A DNA stretch of 64,000 bases from DASQDN01 sp963825845 (lineage in GTDB: Bacteria; Acidobacteriota; Terriglobia; Bryobacterales; Bryobacteraceae): positions 56,581-120,580 of the forward strand of contig CAWGVL010000081.1 in NCBI GenBank assembly GCA_963825845.1, given 5' to 3'. Position numbers and translations under genes: made by a program. The notes under the pieces are model-generated. The model saw only the letters and a program-made list of their open reading frames with translations, did no database searches and had not been told where the DNA came from. Below, piece after piece: positions 10,893 through 20,492 of this stretch. Position 1 is the stretch's first letter; each line of letters begins with the position of its first letter.

Positions 10893-12050
10893 TTACGACC
10901 GACCCGCAGCCCTCGGCATAGTTCGAAATTCAATGGTGCCTTTTGGAAGAACAGTGATATAGACGCGATCCTCAGCCCGTCGAAAGTATTCTTCGTCCCA
11001 GCGATCCGCAACTTCGCTTCTGCGTTCCGTCAGTTTCTTACCTCTCCACAAAACTTCCACGCCGGAGGGCGCGTGAAACTCCAGGGTCACACTGCCGCCA
11101 TAGATCTTTCGATCCAGCGTGTGTGAAACTGCAAAACGCATCCTGCCCGGACTTGAACTGATTTGCCGCACCTCTGTCGCATCACGAATCGTACGAAATG
11201 CGTACAACGGCCCCATCGGGACGTACCACACGTCAGGTCGTTTGGAGATATGAGCAAGATGCCTCTCAAAGAACTTATCGTCGCCGTAATCGAGCCACTG
11301 CGGGTGAGACATGAAATTGTAAATACCCCCGCTCTCGTAAATCTCGTCGAACTTCCGATTCAGTAGCTGAACATCGATGCGCTCGGTTTTCGCAGCTCCG
11401 CCGCGCTTCTGCACAACCTGCGTGTAGGCGGCATTGAACGGATTCGAAGCCCAGGTCTGAAGATCCGGCACGATGTGGCCGTCCTGCGCCTCATCAGGAT
11501 AGTTGCGCGCTACGATGTAGCCTGCCGCAGCGATTTTCTTTTGGATGAAATCATAGTTCGCGCAGTGGCCGCATGGATAACACCACGTCCAAACCCACGG
11601 TTGCCGCGTACGCTTCAAGATGGCATCGCGCGATCCGCGAACTTCCGCATCCGTGTACGCTTCCGTGCAGAATGCCTCGGTATCGGGACGTTTGCAAGGG
11701 TGAGTACTCGAATGAGAACCGATTTCATGCCCGTCACTAACAGCCTTTTGGAGACGCGGCCACAAGGGCGCAATCTGCAATTGAGTAAAGAAGCGCTCTT
11801 CCGGAGGCGGATTCTCTTCCGTGCTGACAAACACGGTCGTCTTGACACCGTACTTATCAAGCGCGTCGAGCGCGTTGGTCACATATTTTGTCGAGTCGTC
11901 GATACTATGTGTCACAACCGCGCGAGAGTTATTCAGGTACTTCGTTTTTCCGATATAGGTGACACCATGTCCTTCTTCGCTATAGAGGCTCGTTGCCAGC
12001 AACAGCGCACACGCAAAGCCGGAAATCCAGGTACGCATCGTAAACCTCAT
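10893..12050 (-). CDS. Secreted polysaccharide deacetylase (NodB fold)
   Basis: About 385 residues with an N-terminal leader (TWISGFACALLLATSLYS). The NodB fold is seen in THSIDDSTKYV in place of the usual TFDDG (both Asp kept), KTTVFVST, and SHSSTHP giving the HxxxH metal pair. The C-terminal 100 residues look like a beta domain with HAPSGVEVLWRGK. The start codon ATG at 12050 overlaps the preceding stop by one base (TGATG), so it is coupled to the oxidoreductase gene. It should remove an acyl group from a glycan outside the cytoplasm; substrate unknown. Confidence 0.8.
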   Translation of the reverse strand: MRFTMRTWISGFACALLLATSLYSEEGHGVTYIGKTKYLNNSRAVVTHSIDDSTKYVTNALDALDKYGVKTTVFVSTEENPPPEERFFTQLQIAPLWPRLQKAVSDGHEIGSHSSTHPCKRPDTEAFCTEAYTDAEVRGSRDAILKRTRQPWVWTWCYPCGHCANYDFIQKKIAAAGYIVARNYPDEAQDGHIVPDLQTWASNPFNAAYTQVVQKRGGAAKTERIDVQLLNRKFDEIYESGGIYNFMSHPQWLDYGDDKFFERHLAHISKRPDVWYVPMGPLYAFRTIRDATEVRQISSSPGRMRFAVSHTLDRKIYGGSVTLEFHAPSGVEVLWRGKKLTERRSEVADRWDEEYFRRAEDRVYITVLPKGTIEFRTMPRAAGRS

Positions 12051-13384
12051 CAGGTCCGAACGGCGGCTCCAGAAGGACGCGGCTGCGTTTTCAGGTTCCA
12101 TGGCCGGCGGAAGGAGCGCGCCAGATACTTACTCGATTCCTTGTCTCCGATAATCTTCTCGTTTTCGTCATCCCATTCTATGCGTCGTCCCATTCGGTAC
12201 GAGATGTTTGAAAGCAAGCCGAATTTCGAAAGATCGTGACCATATCGAACATTGCAGGTAGTCTCCAGATTGCGGCTTTTGATCGCGTCCACGAACTCGC
12301 GAAGGTGGCCTGGCGAATCCGGGATCGTCTGTGCGGGTACCGGAAAGTCTGGCGCCTTTTTTCCTTTCACCCAAACTTCGTGTTCCTCATAGTTGGTCAC
12401 CAAGGACGCCTCCGCTCCTTCAAAGAGGCAACCGATCGGTCCCATGTGCTCAAAGCCGGGAAGTGGCGACGGACGAAAACTGTAAATGTACAAGACGTTC
12501 GGGAACTCAAGAATGGCTTCCTGCGTGTCCGCCGTTTCCGTGCTGTCGGTGAGGAAGAATCGACCACCGACGGACGATATTGCCTTCGGCGCTTTGAAGT
12601 CCATCGCCCAGAAAGCGACATCTGTGATATGACACCAGAAGTCGATGAATGAACCGCCAGAGTAGTCCCAGAAGTGCCGGTAGCTGCCATGAGACCGGAG
12701 GGGTTCATATGCATGTTTAGGCGCAGGGCCCAACCAGAAATCGTAATCGAGCTCCTGTGGCAGGCCCGGCGGATTGCGCACAGGCATGTTCTGCGTGGGC
12801 GAAGTCTTCCATGCGTGTACCCGGGAGATCTTGCCCAGTTTGCCGGACTTCACGATTTCAACGACGCGACGGTAATTGTTGTGGTCGTTGTGGATGTGAT
12901 TTCCCATCTGGCTGACACGCCGGTGATTGAGCGACGCGTCCGCCATCGCTCGTCCTTCCGCCACGCTATAGCTCAGCGGCTTCTCTACGAATACGTCCTT
13001 GCCGGCTTCGAACGCCATAACTGTCGGAATCGAATGCCAGTGGTCCGGTGTCACAATCGCAACCGCGTCCAGCTCTTTCACATCGAGCAGCCGCCGGAAG
13101 TCTCCGAAACTTTGGGGCTTGTAGTCCTTTTCCTTCTGAATGATTCCAAGTGCCCGATCAACGTGGGTCCGATCCACATCACAAACGGCTCCGATCCGGA
13201 CATCGGGAAGTTTGAGGAACTCCCTTAACCGGCCGGTCCCTTGATTGCCAACACCGATCATTCCCATGACGATCTGGTCGTTTGGCCCTTTCGCCGCGAG
13301 CGCGGGACGATTCAGGGACAGGACGGATATACCAGCTCCCAGCGTGCCCGCGAACGCTCTTCGTGAGATTTGTTTTCGTTGCAC
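12050..13384 (-). CDS. Tat-exported Gfo/Idh/MocA-family oxidoreductase
   Basis: The NAD-binding fold begins with GMIGVGNQGTG and the sugar-dehydrogenase motif EKPLSYS follows at the expected distance; the C-terminal half has the alpha/beta GFO_IDH_MocA_C domain. The leader ISRRAFAGTLGAGISVLSL is a twin-arginine signal. I prefer the GTG start at 13384 because GGAG lies six bases ahead of it; a TTG at 13399 is the longer option. Exported members of this family carry tightly bound NAD(H) and oxidise or shuttle 3-keto sugars. It lies in one overlapping transcription unit with DUF1080 and deacetylase genes, fitting glycoside 3-oxidation chemistry, though this is inference. Confidence 0.88.
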   Translation of the reverse strand: MQRKQISRRAFAGTLGAGISVLSLNRPALAAKGPNDQIVMGMIGVGNQGTGRLREFLKLPDVRIGAVCDVDRTHVDRALGIIQKEKDYKPQSFGDFRRLLDVKELDAVAIVTPDHWHSIPTVMAFEAGKDVFVEKPLSYSVAEGRAMADASLNHRRVSQMGNHIHNDHNNYRRVVEIVKSGKLGKISRVHAWKTSPTQNMPVRNPPGLPQELDYDFWLGPAPKHAYEPLRSHGSYRHFWDYSGGSFIDFWCHITDVAFWAMDFKAPKAISSVGGRFFLTDSTETADTQEAILEFPNVLYIYSFRPSPLPGFEHMGPIGCLFEGAEASLVTNYEEHEVWVKGKKAPDFPVPAQTIPDSPGHLREFVDAIKSRNLETTCNVRYGHDLSKFGLLSNISYRMGRRIEWDDENEKIIGDKESSKYLARSFRRPWNLKTQPRPSGAAVRT

Positions 13385-13395
13385 TTCACACTCCT

Positions 13396-13758
13396 TCAAT
13401 GCCGCCTTGCGATCAGTTCCATCGGATCGTGGTCACGGTACTGCATGCGAAGCTTCATCGTGCCGCCCTCCACCTTCCCCCTGAACTCGATCCTTACCTC
13501 GTCTCCGTTGCCCACCCGGACGACCGTGAACGAGATGTTGTTCCCGTCCACCATTCCGCTCGTAATTTCGGCTGTGCCCCGTTTACTCACGATCTTGCCG
13601 GTGAGCTTAGTTCCCTGAACCTCAAGATTGAGCACACTCTCGTGCCTGGAGCCATCGGGCATGCGAGTCGTCGCGTTCCACGCGCCAGTGAGGTCCCCGG
13701 TATAGGAAACACCGTGAAGCAGAACGAGCAAATAAGGGATACGAATAAACGCTTTCAT
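13396..13758 (-). CDS. Small secreted beta-rich protein of unknown function
   Basis: A 120-residue product with a short N-terminal hydrophobic leader (IRIPYLLVLLHGVSY). The rest alternates hydrophobic and polar residues in strands (TGAWNATTRMPDGS, KLTGKIVSKRG, ITSGMVDGNNISFTV, VRIEFRGKVEGGTMKL), suggesting a small beta barrel or lipocalin-like fold of the type often seen beside DUF1080 genes. It starts at an ATG overlapping the DUF1080 stop by one base and ends beside the oxidoreductase start. I do not recognise a named family, and no catalytic motif is visible. Confidence 0.75.
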   Translation of the reverse strand: MKAFIRIPYLLVLLHGVSYTGDLTGAWNATTRMPDGSRHESVLNLEVQGTKLTGKIVSKRGTAEITSGMVDGNNISFTVVRVGNGDEVRIEFRGKVEGGTMKLRMQYRDHDPMELIARRH

Positions 13759-14885
13759 CAGATCCGCTTGACCATGATTTGTTTGAACTCCGTCCAGGTT
13801 CCCGGCGCATGCGCTTGCAGTTGTATGGGACCTTCTGTCAGGTTTTCCAGTTGATCGTACTCAAGAACCGTATCGCCATTCACGCGGACAGCGCAAGTTC
13901 GATCCTTTACGATCAATTGAAATGGAAACCACACCTCGGGTTCGATTTTCGGATAGTTCGCGCGCTTATGCGAGTACAGCGAGCCGGTCGGGTAGTGCGC
14001 TCCTTCCACATCATGCAGCTGTATCTCATACGGTCGAATCTTTCGAGCCGGGTCAGCAGCTCGAAACAGAACTCCTCCGTTATGATGTTTCGCGTGGCGG
14101 ACGTACAACTGCAGTTCGAAATCCCGGAACTTCTCTTTGGTTGCCAACAAGCCATTGCCATCCGCGTGCAAGACGTCCCCCGCAACCGTGACGTTAGGTT
14201 TCCCATCTGACACGAACCACTTATCGAAGTCTGCCGGACCGCCGTACAGCATCTGCCATTTCTCTTTGGATGGCAGTTCCTTCACACGCAGGTTGCGAAA
14301 ACGAATGGGATAAGAAAGGGACTCGAAGCCGAGGTAACCTGTTCGGAAGCGCCGCCGCAACTCCGGCGTGCGATCCACATCCAGATCCTGGATCAGTTCT
14401 TCGTTTGTCCAGACCTGTAGGCGCGGCCAATCCATCAGAATGCGGAATGTATTCCATTCCCCCTGGTTCTTGACGTTGATTTTGAGCGGCGCGATCACTG
14501 GGAACACTGCGCCCATGGACTGGGGCATTGGCTTCTCATCGTTCTGATGAAACAAATGAATCTGCATGCCGTTCCACATCGGCCGGCCATGCTCTGGAGC
14601 ATGGAGATAGATGCCCGAATCCATCCATCCCTTGAGAAAAAATTCACCTCGAAAGTCGAAGTTTTCATATTGACGAGCCGACCGCAGCCAGGCAGGAAAG
14701 CCGAACGCCTCGTGCACAACGATAGCGCCATCTTTGACATAGAAGGCTGTAGACGGTCCGTCTTGCACCGTCCAGCCGTCCAGGCTTGTGCCGTTAAACA
14801 ACGATGTAAAGCCAGCTTCTCCGGATTGCGCTCCCAGATACGGCGGAAGAGACATCGCAACGGCAAGAAATGAGCGTCGGTTCAT
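13758..14885 (-). CDS. Tandem DUF1080 (3-keto-disaccharide hydrolase) protein
   Basis: A 375-residue secreted protein starting with MNRRSFLAVAMSLPPYLGAQ, a Sec or Tat-like leader. Two DUF1080 (PF06439) jelly-roll domains follow: the first around residues 28-195 opens with FTSLFNGTSLDGWTV, the second around 210-375 opens with MLYGGPADFDKWFV and has NGGVLFRA and EIQLHD motifs. Family members hydrolyse 3-keto-glycosides or bind glycans. It is the first gene of an overlapping set with a small secreted protein, a Gfo/Idh/MocA oxidoreductase and a deacetylase. The upstream 500 bases hold no clear gene, so its promoter should lie there. Confidence 0.88.
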   Translation of the reverse strand: MNRRSFLAVAMSLPPYLGAQSGEAGFTSLFNGTSLDGWTVQDGPSTAFYVKDGAIVVHEAFGFPAWLRSARQYENFDFRGEFFLKGWMDSGIYLHAPEHGRPMWNGMQIHLFHQNDEKPMPQSMGAVFPVIAPLKINVKNQGEWNTFRILMDWPRLQVWTNEELIQDLDVDRTPELRRRFRTGYLGFESLSYPIRFRNLRVKELPSKEKWQMLYGGPADFDKWFVSDGKPNVTVAGDVLHADGNGLLATKEKFRDFELQLYVRHAKHHNGGVLFRAADPARKIRPYEIQLHDVEGAHYPTGSLYSHKRANYPKIEPEVWFPFQLIVKDRTCAVRVNGDTVLEYDQLENLTEGPIQLQAHAPGTWTEFKQIMVKRI

Positions 14886-15420
14886 TTGAAGGCAGTATAA
14901 TGCACTCGCATTCGGGCCTCTACTGGGCCAGAGCTTCACAAGAAGACACCCGATGAAGCGCCTGGCCGGGCGTTGATCGGAGCACGTATCGGATTTCTCG
15001 CTGTCCCGCTCACGTGGAATCAGCGCAGCCACAGGTGATCAGGTATCTTGCCCGATATACCCCAGCGAGTCGCGATCGCTAACGCATTGTCGAATTCAAT
15101 GACGGTTGTGGATGTTCCGCTGGCGAGACGCCTCGATGCCGTCGAGTTCATCCCCCGGTATTTATTGACCATGCGGGTTTGTGAAGATCAGGGGTTTCGG
15201 ATCCTGGCGAATCGGAACTGTCGTGCATCGCTAGGTTGTGCTTCGTGCAGCGACGGTAACACATGCAGCGGTCGTGGCGGTTTGGCGAACTCTGTTTACC
15301 ACATAGCTGGCGCATAACTGTGGAAGGGCTTTCGCAAGCTCGAGGTGTAAACGTCTCCGAATTTAAAGCCTGACATTTCGTTTGATGTTTTCTTCCCAGG
15401 TTCGTAAGCAAATCACGCAT
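14886..15420. other. Stretch without a recognisable gene
   Basis: About 535 bases between the DUF1080 gene and the worn region to its right. Short reading frames exist on both strands but their products are rich in Cys, Arg and Ser in patterns expected of non-coding frames, and none resembles a known family. It probably includes the promoter for the leftward sugar module. Confidence 0.5.
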
Positions 15421-15440
15421 TGAGGGATCTTAGGTACGCG

Positions 15441-15560
15441 ATGACGATGAGCGAGAGCGAGCATGCTCCAGCGGTGTATCGCTGCCTGCTCGCATGGACT
15501 CGAAGCCCCGCATTAGCAGAAGAGTTGACGGCCGAGACCTTCTACGGCGCCATCGTTGCT
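15441..15560 (+). pseudogene. Possible fragment of an ECF-type sigma-70 factor, region 2
   Basis: The stretch reads VYRCLLAWTRSPALAEELTA followed by ETFY. This resembles region 2 of ECF sigma factors, in which a Leu-rich helix is followed by a xAEELTQETF-like helix. The likeness stops after ETFY and no region 4 follows in any frame. It therefore looks like a 5' remnant. The match is short and made by eye, so another origin is possible. Confidence 0.35.
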
Positions 15561-15790
15561 GACCAGCCCGGTTGTCCAATCGACAAACGCGCCGTTCGGG
15601 TTTTCGCGCGACGTCCAAACGTGCAGTTCGAAGAACACGGGAATGCAGTAGCGGTTTGGCGCGTTGACAAACTGGAACGTCTGCCTCTCGAGCATAGGGG
15701 GAACCGGTTGGATCTTCATCCATGTGGCCGCGTCGATGATGAACTCGACGCCGACCAGGGTGAGCTGCGAAAATCAGTAGCCCTCGTGTC
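15513..15790 (-). pseudogene. C-terminal tail of a secreted acidobacterial protein
   Basis: The minus-strand frame reads GVEFIIDAATWMKIQPVPPM at its start, then PNRYCIPVFFELHVWTSREN with NPNGAFVDW after it. I recognise this pattern (PNRYGLP, ELHVW, NPxGxFxDWNP) as the end of secreted hypothetical proteins common in Solibacter-like genomes, where it forms the last 80 or so residues. Upstream of about 15790 the frame is lost, so only the tail is here. Frame breaks or real decay could both explain it. It overlaps the sigma-like fragment on the other strand. Confidence 0.45.
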
Positions 15791-16026
15791 TGCGCCGTTC
15801 TGCTCACCGCCATTCCTTTCGCGCATCGGCAGCGAGCCGGAGTGTCGACGCGGCCAGAACTCATCCGCCTGAAGTCGAGCTACGGAAGCTGCGCTCTATT
15901 ATCTGACACTGGCGTTCATGGCATTTTATGTGTCACGGGAGTTCAACCGTTAGCATCTTTCCAAACAGTGTTTGGGCGGCGGGCAGCGCCCGTTCACCGA
16001 GGATTTACGCGTAGATGGGTGGCCCG

Positions 16027-16882
16027 AGTATGAGCAATCACGTGCCTGAACCTTTCCGGATGATGGCTGTGCTGGCACACCCAGATGACGAGTCCCTAGG
16101 ATTCGGCGGAGCGCTGGCGCGCTATGCAGGAGAAGGCGTTGAGACTTTTCTTCTGACGGCTACGCGCGGAGAGAACGGACGGCATGGGCCCACCCGCGGC
16201 ACTTCGCCGCTGCGACTCGGACGAATTCGTGAGGCGGAGTTGCTGGCTGCCGCCAATGTTCTGGGTTTGTCTGAGGTTCAGTTTCTCGACTACGTGGATG
16301 GAGCAGTTGATCAGGCGCATCCTGAAGCAGGCGATCCGTCGGATCGCTTCCCACATCAGGCGAGTGAGGCCTCATGTCGTGCTGACGTTCGGGCCCGATG
16401 GCGGTTACGGCCACCCGGATCACATCGCAATTTCGCAACTGACGACGTCGGCCGTCGTTTATGCCGCTCAGTCTGGCGGACCGTATCCGAGCGCAGAAGA
16501 GCATCCGTCTCATGCGGTGTCGAAGTTGTACTACTTGGCCTGGACGAGCAGGAAATGGAGCGCCTATCAAGCCGCGCTGAAGAAGCTGACGAGCAAGGTG
16601 GACGGTATCGAGCGTCAGGCTACTCCCGGCCTGACTGGGCGGTGACTACCGTGATCGACACGAGCAGTTACTCGCGCATTGTGTGGCGGGCAGTCTCGTG
16701 CCATGAAAGTCAGATGTCGGTGTATCAGCACTTGCAGAACCTCGCTCCGGAACAGCACGAAGCACTCTGGGGGACGCAGGAGTTCTATCGCGCATTCAGC
16801 CTCGTAAATGGCGGACGCGGGGTGGAAACTGATTTGTTTGAAGGACTGTGTGGAACTCAAGCAGCGAAGGAGAGCAGCAATG
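16027..16882 (+). CDS. LmbE/PIG-L family N-deacetylase, frameshifted
   Basis: The N-terminal AHPDDESLGFGG motif is the zinc-binding signature of LmbE/PIG-L enzymes, and PDGGYGHPDHIAIS supplies the second motif with the remaining His ligand. Together these mark a GlcNAc- or mycothiol/bacillithiol-type amidase; the SYSR and HESQMSVY segments near the end resemble the C-terminal part of MshB/Mca-like proteins. Frames break near 16315 and 16615, and possibly near 16850, where a one-base change would place the stop in an ATGA overlap with the next gene. Start chosen at ATG 16027; an ATG at 16015 adds four residues. Function in thiol or glycan metabolism is inference. Confidence 0.78.
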
Positions 16883-18405
16883 ACGCAGGAGAATGCACTG
16901 GAGCGGCTGCGGGAGCGGACAGCAGCGGTCGAGTTACTGCCGGACGAGTTCCGTAGCATCGGCCATCGGCTGGTCGATCAACTGGCGGATTTCCTGGCGG
17001 GCTTACCATCGCGTTCTGTTACTCCGGGTGAGAGTCCGACGGAGGTCCGCGCAGCCATTGCCAGTCACCGTCCGCTGCCGGAATCCGGGAGAGAGCCCGC
17101 GTTGATTGCAAGCGAAGCCGCAGAGTTGCTGATGGCTCACTCGCTCTTCAATGGGCATCCACGATTCTTCGGTTACATTACTTCGAGCGCTGCGCCGATC
17201 GGTGCGTTCGGCGATCTGATCGCGTCGGTGCTGAATTGCAATGTCGGCGCATGGAAGCTTGGTCCCGCGGCTACAGAGATCGAGGCACAAACGATCCGGT
17301 GGATCGCCGAGTTTATAGGCTATGCGCCCGATTGCGGTGGACTGCTGGTGAGCGGCGGCAACATGGCGAACTTCGTCGGCTTTCTCGCCGCTCGGGCTGC
17401 CGCGCGGTGGTGTGGAACTTCGGAAGCAAGGTGTACGGGCAATGAGCCCGCTACGGTGCTATTGCTCACGGGAAACGCACACGTGGATTGAGAAAGCAGC
17501 GGATATGTCCGGGCTGGGGACAGAGTCGGTCCGATGGATTGCGTGCGATCATCGCCAACGTATTGATATGTCCGCGCTTCGGGCGCAGGTCCAGGAGGAC
17601 ATCGATCGAGGGGATCAGCCGTTTCTTGTGGTCGGCGCCGCAGGAACAGTAAGTACTGGCGCCATTGATCCGCTGCGCGAACTCGCCGAGTTCTGCCGTC
17701 AACAAGGGCTCTGGTTTCACGTCGACGGCGCGTATGGAGGGCTGGCGGCCGGCGTGCCTGGCGCACCGGAGGAGTTGCAGGGATTAGCGCTCGCGGATTC
17801 GGTGGCGGTGGATCCTCATAAATGGCTCTATGCGCCGATTGAAGCGGGCTGCGCTTTGGTGAGGGATCGGAGCCGGCTGTTGAATGCGTTTTCGTACCGC
17901 CCGCCTTATTACAACTTCGATACGGAGTCGATCAATTATTTTGACTTAGGGCCGCAGAACTCGCGCGGGTTCCGTGCGCTGAAAATATGGCTGGCATTCC
18001 AGCAGGCGGGGCGGTCGGGATTCCGGCAGACGATTGCCGACGACATTGCGTTGGCAGAGCACGCGTTCCGGCTGTTCGACGCGCATCCTGAATTCGAGGC
18101 GATCACACGAAATCTGAGCATTTGCACGTTCCGATATGTCCCTTCCGACCTCAGAACTAAGCGCGGAGCCGACGCGACCGAGGCGTTGCTCAACCAGCTG
18201 AACCAGACATTGCTGGTGGCAATCGAAAACAGCGGTCGAGCGTTTCTCTCGAATGCAGTCGTTGATGGAACGATACCTGCTACGCATGTGCATCGTTAAT
18301 TTCCGCACATCCCTGAAGGACATCGAAGCGCTACCCGGGATGATCTCCGAACAGGGCTCCCGGACCTATGCTTCGATGCAGAGCGAGCGCGTGGCCGGGT
18401 TTTAG
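16880..18405 (+). CDS. PLP-dependent decarboxylase, aromatic-L-amino-acid decarboxylase family, frameshifted
   Basis: Joined frames give about 508 residues, close to the family's normal 470-510. Visible features: HPRFFGYITSS near residue 97, the GGLLVSGGNMANF segment, HVDGAYGG holding the cofactor Asp, and DPHKWLY, whose Lys forms the Schiff base with pyridoxal phosphate. The C-terminal RMCIVNFRTSLKDI fits group II decarboxylases. It should decarboxylate an amino acid such as tryptophan, tyrosine or a related substrate. Breaks fall near 17480 and 18270, the latter an apparent extra A in AACGATACC. It starts with ATG at 16880, next to the LmbE gene's end. Confidence 0.85.
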
Positions 18406-18447
18406 CGAGAGCGCGGCACGGCGCAACTACATTGATCGTGCTGTTGC

Positions 18448-18951
18448 CTATGACGTGCCAAGCTGGGTTTGAAGAGCTTGTTTGAGTTCGTTCAGGAATG
18501 CCTGTTCCTCTTCGCTTACCTGAGTTCCGCCGAAGCCGAGAAAGCCACCTTCTCTAGCAGATTTTGCTACTTTCTCGGCAATTCCATACATCCATTCGCG
18601 CACTGCCGAGGTCTCGTCGGGACTCGCCTTTGCTTCGAGAAGCGACATCGCAGCGGCAACACGTTCTAGCGCCATGTTTTTCAGTCCATCCTTGGATGTC
18701 TTCGCATCCAGGGAGCCCAGCGTGTCACGCAAGGAGCTTTGCGCCTGCTGCATCTCGACGCGATTCGTGAGATCACGCACCAACGCCACGTCACTTGATT
18801 GCCCTTCCATGATTCCCTGCGCTAACGCCATGGATTCCTTTACGGTCGCCAAACCACTGGAGCCGGCGACGAGAGTAGCGAGCCCAACCAAATGCGGCAC
18901 ATCCCGAAGGGTATTCCAGTCCGCGGACGGAAAATCGTTCTTCGTGAGCAT
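18448..18951 (-). CDS. Hypothetical helical protein, 167 residues
   Basis: Intact small gene opening with MLTKNDFPSADWNTLRDVPH. The product is rich in Ala, Leu, Glu and Lys with long predicted helices and no signal or membrane segment. The end has EGGFLGFGGTQVSEEEQAFL, a Gly-rich turn and acidic helix that I associate with a family of uncharacterised bacterial proteins of about 170-190 residues. No catalytic motif is visible. It faces the decarboxylase gene tail to tail. Confidence 0.65.
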   Translation of the reverse strand: MLTKNDFPSADWNTLRDVPHLVGLATLVAGSSGLATVKESMALAQGIMEGQSSDVALVRDLTNRVEMQQAQSSLRDTLGSLDAKTSKDGLKNMALERVAAAMSLLEAKASPDETSAVREWMYGIAEKVAKSAREGGFLGFGGTQVSEEEQAFLNELKQALQTQLGTS

Positions 18952-19154
18952 GGATCTTAGACGTCCGTGGGAGCCGAAGTTTTCATTCGTTCTGGATTCA
19001 GGGTAGATTCTGCTATTTGGCGAAGATGAAGTAGTCCGGTTTGCTCGGAGTTACGTAACGGCGACAAACGCGATGAGGCGAGCATCAAATAGAACCAGAT
19101 TTGGTAAACTACTGAGCGCCATCGGCGGGTGCGAGATGCTGTCGGTACGACCAG

Positions 19155-19927
19155 ATGAGTTGACGCCTCATTACCGCCCCGCCAGTTCTTGCCTCAACTC
19201 TGCTGGCCGTTCTGCCGTTTTTATCACGCGCGCAGACGAAGGCTGGTCGGCCTCGTGTGCTCGAACTCTCGAGCGCGGGCCGGGAGAAGAATGCGCAACT
19301 CTCGGCACTGATCACCCAGATCCGGGGTAAGGCCGACGCGTTCGTATTCCTGAGTGGCGGCGCCTCGAAATGCGCGAGGACCACCAGCACCAGTTATTCG
19401 CCATGTTCGAGGCGATCACGCTCATCGCGAAAAGCGGCGGACGGGTCGCGATCGGCGACGGCGGCACCTGGGCCGGGATTATGGAAGCAGCGGGAAAGGC
19501 ACGCCGCGCAAGCGGCAACGCTTTTCCGTTGATTGGCGTCGCTCCGGCGCGCGAGATTCCGCCACGAGGCAAGACGCCCGTCGATCCCAACCACTCCGAT
19601 GTCGTCGCCGGTCGATAACCCTCGGCGCCCGCGTAAGACACTTGGGGCTCCGAGACCGATACGATGTACTGGCGGGTCTCAAAGCTGTCGGAGGGACGCC
19701 CTTCGGTTACGATCGTCGCCAATAGAGCCGGCATCACGTTGAAGGAGGTGGAGGCAAACGTGCGAGCCGCACGCCGCACGATCTTGATCGAGGATAGCGG
19801 ACGCGCGGCCGATGCGCTCGTCTCGGTTTTGCGGAAGGCGCCGGTCGCAGACGCTGAGGTCAGGAGTCTGAGGGAAAGGGCTGAGAAGGCGGCACTCACG
19901 CGGCGGCCAGAGCTTTTCGGATCGTGA
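19155..19927 (+). pseudogene. SLOG/LSDAT-type nucleotide-binding domain gene with leader, many breaks
   Basis: Read across frames, a leader (VLASTLLAVLPFLSRAQT) is followed by AFVFLSGGAS, LFAMFEAITLIAKSGG, AIGDGGTWAGIMEAA, FPLIGVAPA, PVDPNHSDVV, SKLSEGRPSVTIVANRAG and SGRAADALVSVL. This is the order of the prokaryotic LSDAT branch of the SLOG superfamily, whose Gly-rich loops bind nucleotides. The frame breaks at about 19160, 19370 (one A missing in a run) and twice between 19610 and 19640, more than in most neighbours. So it may be a true pseudogene rather than only read errors. The function of free-standing LSDAT proteins is not known; eukaryotic relatives are the TRPM channel heads. Confidence 0.5.
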
Positions 19928-20065
19928 ACATGGAGGCGGGAGCAACGGGCCTTCGTGACGCCATTACCGCCGCGACATCAACTGAATGACGGAGATGACA
20001 ATCTGCAACAAACGAGCATAGCGCGAACAGGTTAGAGCATCGCGCCGTTTTTCATCGTCGATGAC

Positions 20066-20416
20066 GTGGTGGCAACGGCGAACTTCTACCGCGACAAGCT
20101 GGGCTTCCGCTATGAGCGTTTTTGGGGTGATCCACCCGCCTTCTGCATGGTGAAGCGTGGCGGAATCATAATCATGCTCAGTCAGTTTGCGAGGAGTGGC
20201 GGCATGCGTCCGAACCGCGTTGCAGATCCGGAGGGCGAGGCCTGGGACGCTTACATCTGGGTTGACGATGCCGACTCCCTTTATCAGGAGTTCACCGCGA
20301 ACGGCGTGAAGATCGCTCGCGGACTCTGCGATCAGCCGTATGAGAATCGCGATTTCGATGTCGAGGACTGCAACGGCTACCGCTTGCGCTTTGGACACGA
20401 CATCACTACGAGGTGA
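20066..20416 (+). CDS. VOC (glyoxalase/bleomycin-resistance fold) protein
   Basis: One VOC module of about 120 residues. The start of the fold, IAPFFIVDDVVATANFYRDK, is readable from 20038, but a stop lies directly before it, so either the first residues are lost to a frame break or translation begins at the GTG at 20066. Later segments FRYERFWGDPPAFCMVKRGG, DAYIWVDDADSLYQEF and NRDFDVEDCNGYRLRFG match the typical second half with its metal-binding Glu/Asp near the end. These proteins include glyoxalases, ring-cleaving dioxygenases and antibiotic-binding proteins; substrate cannot be told. Confidence 0.75.
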   Translation: MVATANFYRDKLGFRYERFWGDPPAFCMVKRGGIIIMLSQFARSGGMRPNRVADPEGEAWDAYIWVDDADSLYQEFTANGVKIARGLCDQPYENRDFDVEDCNGYRLRFGHDITTR

Positions 20417-20492
20417 TGTGTGATGGTCTGCCTTTATTTCGGTCTGCGCTAGTCACCCTGCGGCGGGTTGCCTAGGGGCGGGAAGGACCCGC

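Noticed and set aside
15148..15420. 90-residue Cys-rich frame on the - strand
   Set aside because: Cys and Ser pattern is irregular and no leader is present; likely chance.
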